The notes under the pieces were generated by a model, which worked only from the letters and a program-made list of their open reading frames with translations, had not been told where the DNA came from and did not search any database. This document shows, piece by piece, positions 26,040 through 35,117 of a stretch of 64,000 bases of DNA. Source of the stretch: Flavobacterium sp. DG2-3 (GTDB taxonomy: Bacteria > Bacteroidota > Bacteroidia > Flavobacteriales > Flavobacteriaceae). Within the stretch, counting starts at the first letter, position 1, and the number at the start of each line of letters is the position of its first letter. The position numbers and the translations under genes were made by a program. The DNA is taken from NCBI RefSeq assembly GCF_030730925.1, contig NZ_JAVAMB010000001.1, positions 62,001-126,000 of the forward strand, in the 5' to 3' direction.

Positions 26040-28592
26040 ATGAACCAAAAACTATATCTATTATTTCTTTTTATAAGCCTAAAAAGCTTTTCTCAAACGG
26101 AAAACAAAAAAACGCAAGACACTATTAAGGAAGAACTGAATGAAATTGTAATTACAGCGTCGCGACGTTTAGAAAAATTGATGCATTCTCCCACCACCAT
26201 TGAACAGTTAAAATCGGCGGAAGCCAAAAAAATGGGTTCGCCAAGTATTTATGAAGCTTTAGAAAATGTAAAAGGCGTACAGATTATTACGCCAAGTTTA
26301 GGTTTTAAAGTGATCAATACGAGAGGTTTTGCCAATTCAACCAACGTTCGTTTTGCACAATTGGTTGACGGAATCGACAATCAGGCGCCACATTTGGGTG
26401 CGCCAATTGCAAACGCTTTGGGCGCAAATGATTTGGATATAGATAAAATCGAAATTATTCCGGGAACGGCTGCCGCTTTGTACGGAATGAATGCGATTAA
26501 TGGTTTGGCGAATATTCAAACCAAAAATCCTTTTGAACATCAGGGAATTAGCATTCAGCAATTAACAGGCGTGAATCATGTTGGAAATGTGGATCGGTTT
26601 TCACCGAAAGTATATTCACAGTTTAATTTGAGATTGGCAAAAGCTTTTAACGAAAAATGGGCTTTCAAAATAAATGCTTCCACAACCGGAGGAACAGATT
26701 GGGTTGCAGACGACCGAACCGATTTGGCTCCAAACGCCAATACTTCAACCAATTTATTCGGAGCTGATAATCCCGCTTATGACGAAGTCAACGGTTACGG
26801 AAATGAATCGGCAAACCGAAAAACCTTAAATCTGAACGGGAAAAATTATGTCGTTGCCAGAACGGGATATCGCGAAACGGATATTTCAGATTACAATATC
26901 AACAATTACAAGGCTGATTTCGGATTATTTTTTCGTCCAAAAAAAGATAACGAACTCGCTTTAACCTATAAAACCGCTTTAATTAATACTATTTATCAGC
27001 GTTCGAACCGATTTACATTAGACAATTATACTTTAAATCAATTTGCGGCTGATTATCATACTCCAGTTTTTCAGGTAAAAGCCTATGCTACAACTGAAAA
27101 TACGGGAAACTCATTCAATTTACGTTCACTTGCCGAAAATATGGATCGCGCTTTTAAGTCAGACGATCAATGGTTTAAGGATTACACAACGGCTTACAAC
27201 AATGCTATCAATAATGGTTCGGCTGTTGCCGATGCGCATCATATTGCCAGAACAGCTTCTGATCAAGGCCGTTTTGAACCTGGAACGGAAGCTTATGAAG
27301 CGAAGAAAAACGAATTAATCAACATCAATAATTGGGATATTGGTGCCGCTTTACGCGTGAAATCGACTTTGGTTCATGGCGAAGGTTTGTTTAATTGGGA
27401 CAAAGCTTTTTCTAATTTCTTCGAAAAAATCGATGCTAAATTGCTGAGCGGTCTAGATTATAGAAATTACATTATTGTACCCGACGGAAATTATTTTATC
27501 AATCCAAAAAATGACGGCGGAAATTTAACGTATCAGAAATTCGGAGGTTTTACGCAGTTAACCAAAGATTTATTCGAAAGCAAATTACGTTTGGGAGCCA
27601 CTTTAAGAATGGACAAAGCTGATTATTTTGATGCGAAATTTACGCCGCAGTTTACAGCGGTTTATTCCCCAAAACAAAGTTTGAGTTTTAGAGCATCTTA
27701 TCAAAATGGTTATCGTTTTCCGAGTATTTTTGAAGGATTTTCTAATGTAAATTCGGGCGGTGTAAAACGTGTTGGAGGTTTGAGAATTATGTCTGATGGT
27801 ATTTTTGAAAATTCCTATACTAAAGCTTCTATTGATAAATTTCAAGCACAAGTAAACAGCGACGTTAATACGCTTGGTTTGACTCAGGCGCAGGCCATTG
27901 AAAAAAACAAAAACACGATTCAGAAAAATCCGTACACTTATCTGCAACCTGAATTTGTTAAATCTTTTGAAATTGGTTTTAGAGGAATTGCTTTAAACCA
28001 AAGTCTTTTTATTGATGCTGATTTCTATTACAATTCGTATAAAAATTTTATCGCGCAAGTCGAAGCCAGCATTCCCAATACTACCGATCCAAATTTGATT
28101 CCGACTGCTTTATATTCAAAAAACACTCAAAACCGTTATCGTTTATGGACGAATTCGAAAAGTAAAATTTACAATTACGGAGGAAGTTTTGGTTTGAGAT
28201 ATCGTATTGATGAAATGTTTACCGCTTTAACCAATTTAACTTACACAAAATTGGACAGAACAGATGACAAAGACGGATTGGAAGACGGTTTCAATACGCC
28301 TGAATTTAATGCAAACGGAACGCTGATCGCTCAAAATATCTGGAAAAATCTGGGCGCAAGTGTTACGGCGCGTTATCAGAACAACTTTGATTATGTTTCT
28401 TTTTTAGTCAGCGGAACGGTTCCTGCCTATTGGTCAATGGACGCTCAGCTAAATTACAGTTTCAAAAAAGGTATTTCAACAAAATTAGGCGGAACAAATA
28501 TTCTTAATAAGCCTTACTCTTCAATTCTTGGCGGACCATCAATTGGCGGATTATATTATTTATCATTGGTTTGGGAGACCAAAAAACTTTAA
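26040..28592 (+). CDS. TonB-dependent receptor of a ModE-associated locus
   Basis: 850 residues. Signal peptide 1-18 (FISLKSFSQ). There is no CarboxypepD domain. A TonB-box-like stretch (LNEIVITASRR at about 34-44) is followed by the plug (MGSPSIYEALENVKGVQIITPSLGFKVINTRGF, IEIIPGTAAALYGMNAINGLANI) and a barrel ending LSLVWETKKL. The plug is of the siderophore/cobalamin receptor type rather than SusC type. The lipoprotein gene starts 12 bases after the stop. The ligand is unknown; molybdate, tungstate or a chelated form is suggested by the flanking genes. Confidence 0.92.
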   Translation: MNQKLYLLFLFISLKSFSQTENKKTQDTIKEELNEIVITASRRLEKLMHSPTTIEQLKSAEAKKMGSPSIYEALENVKGVQIITPSLGFKVINTRGFANSTNVRFAQLVDGIDNQAPHLGAPIANALGANDLDIDKIEIIPGTAAALYGMNAINGLANIQTKNPFEHQGISIQQLTGVNHVGNVDRFSPKVYSQFNLRLAKAFNEKWAFKINASTTGGTDWVADDRTDLAPNANTSTNLFGADNPAYDEVNGYGNESANRKTLNLNGKNYVVARTGYRETDISDYNINNYKADFGLFFRPKKDNELALTYKTALINTIYQRSNRFTLDNYTLNQFAADYHTPVFQVKAYATTENTGNSFNLRSLAENMDRAFKSDDQWFKDYTTAYNNAINNGSAVADAHHIARTASDQGRFEPGTEAYEAKKNELININNWDIGAALRVKSTLVHGEGLFNWDKAFSNFFEKIDAKLLSGLDYRNYIIVPDGNYFINPKNDGGNLTYQKFGGFTQLTKDLFESKLRLGATLRMDKADYFDAKFTPQFTAVYSPKQSLSFRASYQNGYRFPSIFEGFSNVNSGGVKRVGGLRIMSDGIFENSYTKASIDKFQAQVNSDVNTLGLTQAQAIEKNKNTIQKNPYTYLQPEFVKSFEIGFRGIALNQSLFIDADFYYNSYKNFIAQVEASIPNTTDPNLIPTALYSKNTQNRYRLWTNSKSKIYNYGGSFGLRYRIDEMFTALTNLTYTKLDRTDDKDGLEDGFNTPEFNANGTLIAQNIWKNLGASVTARYQNNFDYVSFLVSGTVPAYWSMDAQLNYSFKKGISTKLGGTNILNKPYSSILGGPSIGGLYYLSLVWETKKL

Positions 28593-28603
28593 AAATCATA
28601 TTT

Positions 28604-29191
28604 ATGAAAACAAAAATCTTCGTTTTAATTCCGTTTATCATTCTAACTTTCACGATGTGCAATTCTTCTAAAAAAGAAGAAAAAGTTGTTGTAGAAAAAG
28701 TTGTTCCAAAAGAAGAACATCATCACGCACTTTCGGCAGAGGACAGTTTGAAATTGGTCAATCATCAAATTGATGTAAAAGGCGAAGTTGAATTTCCGCT
28801 GCAATTAAGTGTCGATTCTCTTCAGAAAATGAAAGTCGTGACGATTGATAATCTTAAGATAACTGGAAAAAATGGTGTTCTTAAAAGGGAAGTCAAAGTT
28901 TGTAAAGGTGTTCTCTTAAAAGATATTTTAGAAAAAGCCAAAATCAAACAAACCGATCACAAAGACCGAAACTTCTATATCGTAGCAAGAGCTTCAGACG
29001 ATTATAAAGCAACATTTTCATGGGCAGAACTTTTTAATAATCCGACCGGAGAAAATGTTTTTGTTCTTTTTGAAGAAAATGGCAAACCAGTTAAAAATGG
29101 AGACATGATTTTGATTTCTAAAAATGATATCAGCACCGGACCAAGGCATGTTTATTGGCTAAAAAGTATCGAAGTTTTTAAGGTTCGATAA
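28604..29191 (+). CDS. Lipoprotein with sulfite-oxidase (molybdopterin-domain)-like fold
   Basis: 195 residues from the ATG at 28604. The frame from 28571 would overlap the receptor. Lipoprotein signal ILTFTMC (Cys at 17), a His/Glu-rich linker (KEEHHHALSAED), then a domain of about 150 residues. Its landmarks (LDSLQKMKVVTI-like strand, CKGVLLKDILEKAKIK, FYIVARASDDYKATFSWAELF, TGPRHVYWLKSIEVF) resemble the oxidoreductase molybdopterin-binding domain. I do not see the usual cofactor Cys in a CxGN setting, so it may bind a metal oxyanion or cofactor without catalysis. It is co-transcribed with the TonB receptor. Confidence 0.75.
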   Translation: MKTKIFVLIPFIILTFTMCNSSKKEEKVVVEKVVPKEEHHHALSAEDSLKLVNHQIDVKGEVEFPLQLSVDSLQKMKVVTIDNLKITGKNGVLKREVKVCKGVLLKDILEKAKIKQTDHKDRNFYIVARASDDYKATFSWAELFNNPTGENVFVLFEENGKPVKNGDMILISKNDISTGPRHVYWLKSIEVFKVR

Positions 29192-29254
29192 AGACGTAAA
29201 GAGACAGAGAGACAGAGAAACAGAGGGACAAAGAGACAAAAAGACAAAGATTTG

Positions 29255-29354
29255 AACATAGCCCACGGTTTCAACCGTGGGTACACAACGAATTCACGAT
29301 ACGTTTGATAGAATTCACAATACGTCTCCCACGGTTGAAACCGTGGGCTATGTT
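29255..29354. repeat. Long inverted repeat with 'CCCACGGTTTCAACCGTGGG' arms
   Basis: AACATAGCCCACGGTTTCAA... and ...TTGAAACCGTGGGCTATGTT are inverse arms around about 45 bases that hold two ATTCACnATACGT copies. Each arm is itself a hairpin. It lies in the 420-base gap between the lipoprotein and ftsX, which holds repeats only. Confidence 0.85.
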
Positions 29355-29375
29355 TTGAAAAGAACATAAAATTTG

Positions 29376-29435
29376 CTCGCAAAGACGCAAAGTCGCAAAG
29401 ATTAATCAAACTTTGCGTCTTTGCGACTTTGCGAG
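29376..29435. repeat. Inverted 'CGCAAAGACGCAAAG' repeat before ftsX
   Basis: CTCGCAAAGACGCAAAGTCG and CTTTGCGTCTTTGCGACTTT are near-inverse arms around a 10-base loop. They belong to the same sequence family as the repeats at 7711 and 9211. A GACAGAGAGACAGAG simple-sequence run lies just upstream at 29200-29250. Confidence 0.75.
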
Positions 29436-29611
29436 ATTTTTTCTTAAGACTTAGAACAAAATCTTTCCGCCCTTTGCGGTTAAAAAAAACTTAAGCGGAA
29501 AAAATCTCAATCTGTTATTGTATATTTATGCTAATAAAGTCAAAACTTTGAACGTTATTAACCTAAATAAAAAAATTGTTTACTATTTTTACCACATAAT
29601 TTAAGCAGACT

Positions 29612-30487
29612 ATGAGTTCTAACTTTGATAAATTTCAAAAGCGCAGGTTAATTTCCTCTTATTTTTCGGTAGTATTAAGTGTATTCTTGGTTTTATTCCT
29701 TTTGGGAGTACTGGGATTATTCATTATTAATTCTAAACAGCTAGCTGACGATTTTAAAGAAAAAATCGCCATGACAGTTTTCTTTAAAAATGAAGCAAAC
29801 GACAGTATCATCAAAGCTTTTAATACTGAACTTAAAAGGGCGCCTTTTGCGAAATCTTTTGTTTATGTAACCAAAGAAAAAGCAGCAAAAGAACACACTG
29901 ACATTATTGGAGAGGATTTCTTAACCTTTTTGGGAGAAAACCCATTATTGAATTCATACGATATTCACTTAAAAGCAGATTATGTAGAGAGAGACAGCAT
30001 CGCCAAAATCGAAAGCCGTCTTCGTCAAAACACTATGATTTCAGACATTGTTTATGACAAACAATTGGTAAATCTTGTCAATGATAACATCAGAAAAGTA
30101 AGTATGTGGATTTTGATTATCAGTGGTTTCTTGACTGTAATCGCCGTTTTATTAATCAACAGTTCACTTCGTTTATCTATACATTCTAACCGTTTTATTA
30201 TTAAAACCATGCAGATGGTTGGAGCAACAAAAGCATTTATTCGTAAACCGTTTGTAATGCGAAGCGTAAAACTTGGAATGCTGGGCGCAGGTCTTGCTAT
30301 TATTGCTTTAATCGCACTTTTAATTTATGTAGACACTAATTTCCCAGGTTTAGGAATTCTAGAAGACAAAGCTTTAACTGGTTTGGTTCTAGTTGCGGTT
30401 TTCGGATTAGGAGTTTTAATTACTTGGGTAAGCACGCATTTTGCAACACAACGTTTCTTAAATTTAAGAACTGACGATCTTTATTAA
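29612..30487 (+). CDS. ftsX: Cell-division permease-like protein FtsX
   Basis: 291 residues. Topology is typical: a cytosolic start, TM1 at about 20-42 (VVLSVFLVLFLLGVLGLFII), an extracellular domain (about 45-165), then three TM segments in a FtsX/MacB-type permease core (WILIISGFLTVIAVLLINSSLRL, MRSVKLGMLGAGLAIIALIALLIY, and a last helix near 250-270). With FtsE it signals to peptidoglycan hydrolases at the septum. ftsE is not adjacent, which is common in Bacteroidota. Confidence 0.92.
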   Translation: MSSNFDKFQKRRLISSYFSVVLSVFLVLFLLGVLGLFIINSKQLADDFKEKIAMTVFFKNEANDSIIKAFNTELKRAPFAKSFVYVTKEKAAKEHTDIIGEDFLTFLGENPLLNSYDIHLKADYVERDSIAKIESRLRQNTMISDIVYDKQLVNLVNDNIRKVSMWILIISGFLTVIAVLLINSSLRLSIHSNRFIIKTMQMVGATKAFIRKPFVMRSVKLGMLGAGLAIIALIALLIYVDTNFPGLGILEDKALTGLVLVAVFGLGVLITWVSTHFATQRFLNLRTDDLY

Positions 30488-30519
30488 TTTTAGATTTCTG
30501 ATTTTAGATTTTAGATTGC
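30488..30519. repeat. 'TTTAGATTTTAGATT' repeat after ftsX
   Basis: Tandem TTTTAGATT units follow the ftsX stop. Inverse copies (AATCTAAAATCTAAA) lie at 30892-30924, on the other side of the DUF3098 gene. A CCCTTCGACTCCGCTCAGGG phrase follows at about 30519-30538. Confidence 0.6.
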
Positions 30520-30594
30520 CCTTCGACTCCGCTCAGGGTTACAATTAAAAAAATGCCCTTCGGCTACGCTTCAGGGTTTACAAAATATATAAAA

Positions 30595-30846
30595 ATGAAA
30601 AACAACAATAACGCAGAACAGCAGCCAAAACAAGAATTTCTTTTTGACAGCATTAATTATAAAATCTTATTAATCGGAATTGCGGTTATAGCACTTGGAT
30701 TTATCTTAATGTCTGGTGGAGGAAGTACAGATCCAAATGTTTTTAATGAGGATATTTTCAGCTTTAGACGTATTCGTTTAGCGCCAACAACTGTTTTAAT
30801 CGGTTTCGGAATCACGATTTATTCTATATTCAAAAAATCAAAATAA
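30595..30846 (+). CDS. DUF3098 membrane protein
   Basis: 83 residues from the ATG at 30595. An upstream in-frame ATG at 30553 lies inside a dispersed GCCCTTCGGCTACGCTTCAG repeat. Two hydrophobic segments (about 23-39 and 60-78) flank a short polar loop with GGGSTDPNVFNEDIFSFRR. In Flavobacteriia this small protein regularly stands between ftsX and uppP, which suggests an envelope or division role, but its function is unknown. Confidence 0.87.
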   Translation: MKNNNNAEQQPKQEFLFDSINYKILLIGIAVIALGFILMSGGGSTDPNVFNEDIFSFRRIRLAPTTVLIGFGITIYSIFKKSK

Positions 30847-30891
30847 ATCAGTTTTAAGATTTTAATTGAAAACTTGAGCGTAGCGAAAGAA

Positions 30892-30924
30892 CAATCTAAA
30901 ATCCAAAATCTAAAATCTAAAATT
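30892..30924. repeat. 'AATCTAAAATCTAAAATC' repeat before uppP
   Basis: Four imperfect tandem units end four bases before the uppP ATG. Equivalent runs precede frr, asnS, recJ and lpxH, always in the same orientation relative to the gene. Confidence 0.65.
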
Positions 30925-30928
30925 TTAA

Positions 30929-31726
30929 ATGAACACATTACAAGCTATTGTTCTTGCCATTATTGAAGGAATTACAGAGTTTTTGCCTGTTTCTTCAACA
31001 GGTCACATGATTATTGCGTCTTCTTTTTTCGGAATTGCGCATGACGATTTTACTAAACTTTTTACCATTGTAATTCAGCTTGGCGCGATACTTTCGGTTG
31101 TGATTTTATACTTCAAACGTTTCTTTCAAACTTTTGATTTCTATTTTAAACTTTTAGTTGCTTTTATACCAGCCGTTGTTTTAGGATTATTATTAAGCGA
31201 TTTTATTGATGGCTTATTAGAAAACCCAGTAACCGTGGCAATTTCACTTTTAATTGGAGGTGTAATTTTATTAAAAGTAGACGAATGGTTTAACAAACCA
31301 AACGATCCAGAAGTTTCTACCGAAATTACTTATGCCAAAGCTTTTAAAATTGGATTATTTCAATGTCTTGCTATGATTCCTGGAGTTTCTCGAAGCGGTG
31401 CAAGTATTGTTGGAGGTATGGCACAAAAGCTAACCAGAACTTCTGCTGCAGAATTTTCATTTTTCTTAGCTGTTCCAACTATGTTGGGCGCAACTGCAAA
31501 AAAATGTTACGATTATTATAAAGCTGGATTTGAACTTTCGCACGATCAGGTAAACATGCTGGTTATCGGAAACATTGTTGCTTTTGCTGTAGCGCTTTTA
31601 GCTATCAAAACTTTTATCGGCTTTTTGACTAAAAACGGTTTTAAAGTTTTTGGTTATTACCGAATTATCGCTGGAATCATTTTATTATTGATTCACTTTT
31701 TCATTCATCCGCTTACCATCATATAA
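30929..31726 (+). CDS. uppP: Undecaprenyl-diphosphate phosphatase
   Basis: 265 residues, integral membrane (about seven to eight helices). The family motifs are present: [20 protein letters not shown] at 11-30 and [14 protein letters not shown] (about 153-166), which hold the catalytic Glu, His, Ser and Arg. It recycles undecaprenyl pyrophosphate to the lipid carrier for peptidoglycan and O-antigen synthesis, and gives bacitracin tolerance when abundant. The stop overlaps the truB start by one base (TAATG), so the two are translationally coupled. Confidence 0.96.
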   Translation: MNTLQAIVLAIIEGITEFLPVSSTGHMIIASSFFGIAHDDFTKLFTIVIQLGAILSVVILYFKRFFQTFDFYFKLLVAFIPAVVLGLLLSDFIDGLLENPVTVAISLLIGGVILLKVDEWFNKPNDPEVSTEITYAKAFKIGLFQCLAMIPGVSRSGASIVGGMAQKLTRTSAAEFSFFLAVPTMLGATAKKCYDYYKAGFELSHDQVNMLVIGNIVAFAVALLAIKTFIGFLTKNGFKVFGYYRIIAGIILLLIHFFIHPLTII

Positions 31727-32415
31727 TGACACCCGAAGAATATTTAGAAGGCCAGGTTTTATTGATTGACAAACCTTTAAAATGGAGTTCATTTCAGGCT
31801 GTCAATAAATTAAAATACCTTTTGATCAATAAAGTTGGGCTTCCAAAAAAATTCAAAATTGGCCACGCCGGAACTTTAGATCCTTTGGCTACAGGTTTGT
31901 TATTGATCTGTACCGGAAAATTCACCAAAAGAATTTCAGAACTTCAAGGTCAGGCAAAAGAATATACGGGAACTTTTTACATTGGAGCCACTACTCCATC
32001 ATACGATTTAGAAACCGAAATCGATCAGACTTTCCCAACAGCACATATTGACGAAGCGCTGATTCATGAAACCGTAAAACAATTTTTGGGCGAAATCGAC
32101 CAGAAACCGCCTATTTTTTCGGCTATCAAAAAAGATGGCGTTCGTTTGTACGAGCATGCACGCGCAGGAGAATCTATCGAAATTGAAAGCAGAAAAACTA
32201 CGATTCACGAATTTGAAATTACGAGAATTGCATTGCCAGAAGTAGATTTTAGAGTGGTTTGTTCTAAAGGAACTTACATTCGCTCTCTAGCTTACGATTT
32301 TGGAAAAGCAATGAATTCTGGTTCGCATTTAACCGTTTTGCGCCGAACAAAAATTGGCGATTACGATGTAAAAAATGCGATCGATATTACTTTGTTTGAA
32401 GAAAGCTTTAAGTAA
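31726..32415 (+). CDS. truB: tRNA pseudouridine-55 synthase
   Basis: 229 residues. The motif I Asp is in GHAGTLDPLATGLLLICTG (about 46-64). The N-terminal LLIDKPLKWSSFQAVNKLK and late GTYIRSLAYDFG segments are typical of TruB. It converts U55 of tRNA to pseudouridine. The C-terminal PUA domain is absent, the short form common in Bacteroidota. It overlaps uppP by one base. Confidence 0.95.
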   Translation: MTPEEYLEGQVLLIDKPLKWSSFQAVNKLKYLLINKVGLPKKFKIGHAGTLDPLATGLLLICTGKFTKRISELQGQAKEYTGTFYIGATTPSYDLETEIDQTFPTAHIDEALIHETVKQFLGEIDQKPPIFSAIKKDGVRLYEHARAGESIEIESRKTTIHEFEITRIALPEVDFRVVCSKGTYIRSLAYDFGKAMNSGSHLTVLRRTKIGDYDVKNAIDITLFEESFK

Positions 32416-32426
32416 TAAATAAAAAA

Positions 32427-32457
32427 GCACATTACATTTATTTGAAAAGTAATGTGC
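32427..32457. terminator. Hairpin between truB and the 25-residue ORF
   Basis: GCACATTAC pairs with GTAATGTGC over a 13-base loop. On the minus strand it is followed by TTTTTTATTT, so it works as a terminator for minus-strand transcripts. On the plus strand no T-run follows. Confidence 0.65.
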
Positions 32458-32499
32458 CAAGCTCCTAAAATAAGTATTATTACTTCATACTTATCTCAT

Positions 32500-32577
32500 T
32501 TAATAGTGAGGCACATTCTTCCCTCCAAATAAAAATGTAGAAAAGAAATCATAAAATCTTTCGAATAACTTTTTCAT
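32500..32577 (-). CDS. Candidate 25-residue peptide
   Basis: It reads M-KKLFERFYDFFSTFLFGGK-NVPHY on the minus strand: a basic/aromatic amphipathic segment, a GGK turn and a polar end. A minus-strand terminator stands 43 bases downstream (32427-32457). The 343-base gap has no other gene. No promoter of the TAnnTTTG type was found, and chance ORFs of this size are common, so this is a candidate only. It could instead be part of a small RNA. Confidence 0.35.
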   Translation of the reverse strand: MKKLFERFYDFFSTFLFGGKNVPHY

Positions 32578-32758
32578 AATAGTGTATTTTTTTAATAGTT
32601 AATAGATAAAAATTAAATAACACCAATAAAAAGAGTAAATCTGAAAGTTATAATAGATGTGGGATTAGTTTTACTAAGTTACAAAATTTCTTATAAATTA
32701 AAAATAGTTTAAGACAATTTTATTAACCAAATATTCTGCTTATCAACACATTAACCTC

Positions 32759-33376
32759 TTAAAGCCTATTATATTTGATATTCTCCATAATTTCGACCAA
32801 TTCTTCTTGAACCGAAATTCCTTTATCTGCTAAGTACCATAATTGTAGATCTGTCTTTATTTTTTCGTCTATAGGGCCAACCTCTCTTTTGTGTTTTGCC
32901 ATTAATTCGGCTGCACCTTTGGGTCTTGGTCCCCAATCGGCACGCACAATTCCCGCTTCTTTGCAAATAATAATTACTTTCGGAATTGCTCTTCCGCCAT
33001 TCGTTAAATAATGGCTCATTAAATCCTCGTTTTCATCGCGCAAAGCAATTCTCAAATCGATTTTTTTATTAGAAGCCAAAGCCATTTTATTTAAAATTGG
33101 AAGTATCTGCGCTGCATCTCCACACCAGCCTTCTGAAAGTACCAGCCAAATATAATGATTATCTAAGTGTTGAAGTTTATCTGCTATAGCTTCTGAAATA
33201 GTGATCGTTTTCTCGAGCCTATTCATTCGGGCTTCATTCAATTTGGAATAATTGGTAAGACTTTCCGATTGCTCGTTTCCCGTCGATTTTCCTTCAGTCA
33301 GCAAATCGGTTACTATTTTTCTGTATTCAGCATAAGAATGACTATTGAATAATGCTTTGGCTACGATGCTTTTCAT
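32759..33376 (-). CDS. Thioredoxin-family protein with WCGDA motif
   Basis: 205 residues. The thioredoxin-like centre is LSEGWCGDAAQILPIL (about 82-97), with a single Cys instead of the CxxC pair. A later GGRAIPKVIII holds the conserved cis-Pro. The N-terminal 60 residues are helical and charged. This is the Thioredoxin_9-like group. The missing second Cys makes a classic dithiol reductase unlikely, so a monothiol or non-redox role is possible. It is divergent from pyrH. Confidence 0.85.
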   Translation of the reverse strand: MKSIVAKALFNSHSYAEYRKIVTDLLTEGKSTGNEQSESLTNYSKLNEARMNRLEKTITISEAIADKLQHLDNHYIWLVLSEGWCGDAAQILPILNKMALASNKKIDLRIALRDENEDLMSHYLTNGGRAIPKVIIICKEAGIVRADWGPRPKGAAELMAKHKREVGPIDEKIKTDLQLWYLADKGISVQEELVEIMENIKYNRL

Positions 33377-33539
33377 ATTATTTTATTTTTTAGGATACAA
33401 TAAAAATACAAATTTTCGAAACACCGAGAAATGACATTTGTCACATTTAAAATGAAACAACTGTAAAGCCGTTTTAAATCTAAAATTGAGGTACTAATTA
33501 ATTTTTTGCAAACATTATTTTTAAAAATCAGAATATGTC

Positions 33540-33547
33540 TATATTTG
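33540..33547 (+). promoter_or_regulatory. -7 box for pyrH
   Basis: TATATTTG is a full TAnnTTTG match, 22 bases before the pyrH ATG. Confidence 0.6.
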
Positions 33548-33569
33548 CACAAATTAACGCAACACACAC

Positions 33570-34277
33570 ATGAAATATAAAAGAATTCTTCTAAAACTTA
33601 GCGGCGAGGCCTTAATGGGTGATTTACAATACGGTATAGACCCAAAAAGATTAGGCGAATATGCAGATGAAATCAAGCAGATTCACGACAAAGGAGTAGA
33701 AATTGCTATTGTTATTGGAGGAGGAAATATTTTTAGAGGCGTTGCCGGTGCAAGCTCAGGAATGGACAGAGTGCAAGGAGATTACATGGGAATGCTTGCA
33801 ACTGTTATTAACGGAATGGCTTTGCAAGGCGCTCTTGAAGATAAAGGAATGAAAACACGTTTGCAAACAGCTTTGAAAATGGAATCTATTGCAGAACCAT
33901 ACATTAAAAGAAGAGCAGATCGCCACCTTGAAAAAGGCAGAATTGTAATTTTTGGTGCTGGAACTGGAAATCCATATTTTACAACTGATACTGCTGCCGT
34001 TTTAAGAGGTATCGAAATCAATGCTGATGTTATCCTAAAAGGAACTCGCGTTGATGGTGTGTACGATTCTGATCCAGAAAAAAATGCTTCTGCAGTGAAA
34101 TTTGACTATATCACTTTTGATGATGTTCTTAAAAAAGGATTAAATGTGATGGACACTACTGCATTTACTTTGAGCCAGGAAAACAAATTGCCAATTGTTG
34201 TTTTTGATATGAATAAAATCGGAAACCTTTTGAAAATCTGCGAAGGCCAAAACATCGGAACTGTAGTAAATATCTAG
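33570..34277 (+). CDS. pyrH: UMP kinase
   Basis: 235 residues, hexameric amino-acid-kinase fold, bacterial type. It phosphorylates UMP to UDP with [12 protein letters not shown] at 9-17 and [10 protein letters not shown] (about 49-58) bind nucleotide and phosphate. [35 protein letters not shown] and [18 protein letters not shown] complete the family pattern. It is followed by frr, the usual pair (pyrH-frr) in bacteria. Confidence 0.97.
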   Translation: MKYKRILLKLSGEALMGDLQYGIDPKRLGEYADEIKQIHDKGVEIAIVIGGGNIFRGVAGASSGMDRVQGDYMGMLATVINGMALQGALEDKGMKTRLQTALKMESIAEPYIKRRADRHLEKGRIVIFGAGTGNPYFTTDTAAVLRGIEINADVILKGTRVDGVYDSDPEKNASAVKFDYITFDDVLKKGLNVMDTTAFTLSQENKLPIVVFDMNKIGNLLKICEGQNIGTVVNI

Positions 34278-34395
34278 GTTGCTTAGATTATTAGAATTTT
34301 AGACAAGTTAGAACTTTCTGATTTTCTATAATTATTAAAAAGCAATCTTAAAAATTAAATTATATTAGTTAGTAAATTTTAGATGCATTTATTTT

Positions 34396-34430
34396 AAATC
34401 TAAAATCATACATCTAAAATCTAAAATTTA
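34396..34430. repeat. 'AATCTAAAATC' repeat before frr
   Basis: Three imperfect AAATCTAAAATC units end about 6 bases before the frr ATG, in the same orientation as those before uppP, asnS and recJ. Confidence 0.55.
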
Positions 34431-34435
34431 AAAAA

Positions 34436-34999
34436 ATGACTGAAGAAATAGACTTTATTTTAGAAAGTACTGAGGAATCTATGAACGGTACTATTGCACA
34501 CTTAGAGAAAGAATTTCTTAATATTCGTGCAGGAAAAGCTTCTCCGGCTATGCTTGGAGGTGTTTTTGTTGATTATTACGGATCTGCAACACCGCTTTCT
34601 CAAGTATCTAAAATTAGCGTTCCAGATGCGAGAACAATTACATTACAGCCATTTGAAAAAAATATGCTGTCTGTTATTGAAAAAGCTATTTTGATTGCTA
34701 ACATTGGTTTTAACCCAATGAATAACGGAGACGTTATCATCATCAGCGTACCGCCTTTGACAGAAGAGCGCCGTCGTGATTTGGCAAAACAAGCAAAATC
34801 TGAAGCTGAAGATGCTAAAATTGGTATTCGTAACTCTCGTAAAGATGCTAATACTGATATTAAAAAATTAGAAAAAGAAGGAACTTCTGAAGATATCTGC
34901 AAATCTGCAGAAGAAGAAGTTCAAAACTTGACAAACGCTTACATTAAAAAAATTGATGAATTATTGGCTTTAAAAGAAGCTGAAATCATGAAAGTGTAA
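34436..34999 (+). CDS. frr: Ribosome recycling factor
   Basis: 187 residues, two-domain RRF. With EF-G it splits post-termination ribosomes. The family motifs are HLEKEFLNIRAGKASPAMLGG, PFEKNMLSVIEKAI, NDGDVI-like NNGDVIIISVPPLTEERRRDLAKQAK and the C-terminal helix. The length is normal. It lies 158 bases after pyrH and is followed by a strong terminator. Confidence 0.97.
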   Translation: MTEEIDFILESTEESMNGTIAHLEKEFLNIRAGKASPAMLGGVFVDYYGSATPLSQVSKISVPDARTITLQPFEKNMLSVIEKAILIANIGFNPMNNGDVIIISVPPLTEERRRDLAKQAKSEAEDAKIGIRNSRKDANTDIKKLEKEGTSEDICKSAEEEVQNLTNAYIKKIDELLALKEAEIMKV

Positions 35000-35019
35000 T
35001 TAGTTTTGCGATAAAATAG

Positions 35020-35058
35020 AAAATCCGTCTGGTGAATTGCATCAGACGGATTTTTTTA
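35020..35058 (+). terminator. Terminator after frr
   Basis: AAATCCGTCTG pairs with CAGACGGATTT around a short loop and is followed by seven Ts. Confidence 0.9.
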
Positions 35059-35117
35059 TTGTTATTTTTGCATACGAAAATTAAATTCTTTTCGTTTTTG
35101 AAACTATATCATTCTGT

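Noticed and set aside
29200..29250. Possible short CRISPR-like or tandem array (GACAGAGAGACAGAG)
   Set aside because: Simple-sequence run with no spacer-repeat structure; no cas genes.
29152..29409. 85-residue minus-strand frame
   Set aside because: Runs through the GACAGAG and CCCACGG repeats; low-complexity translation.
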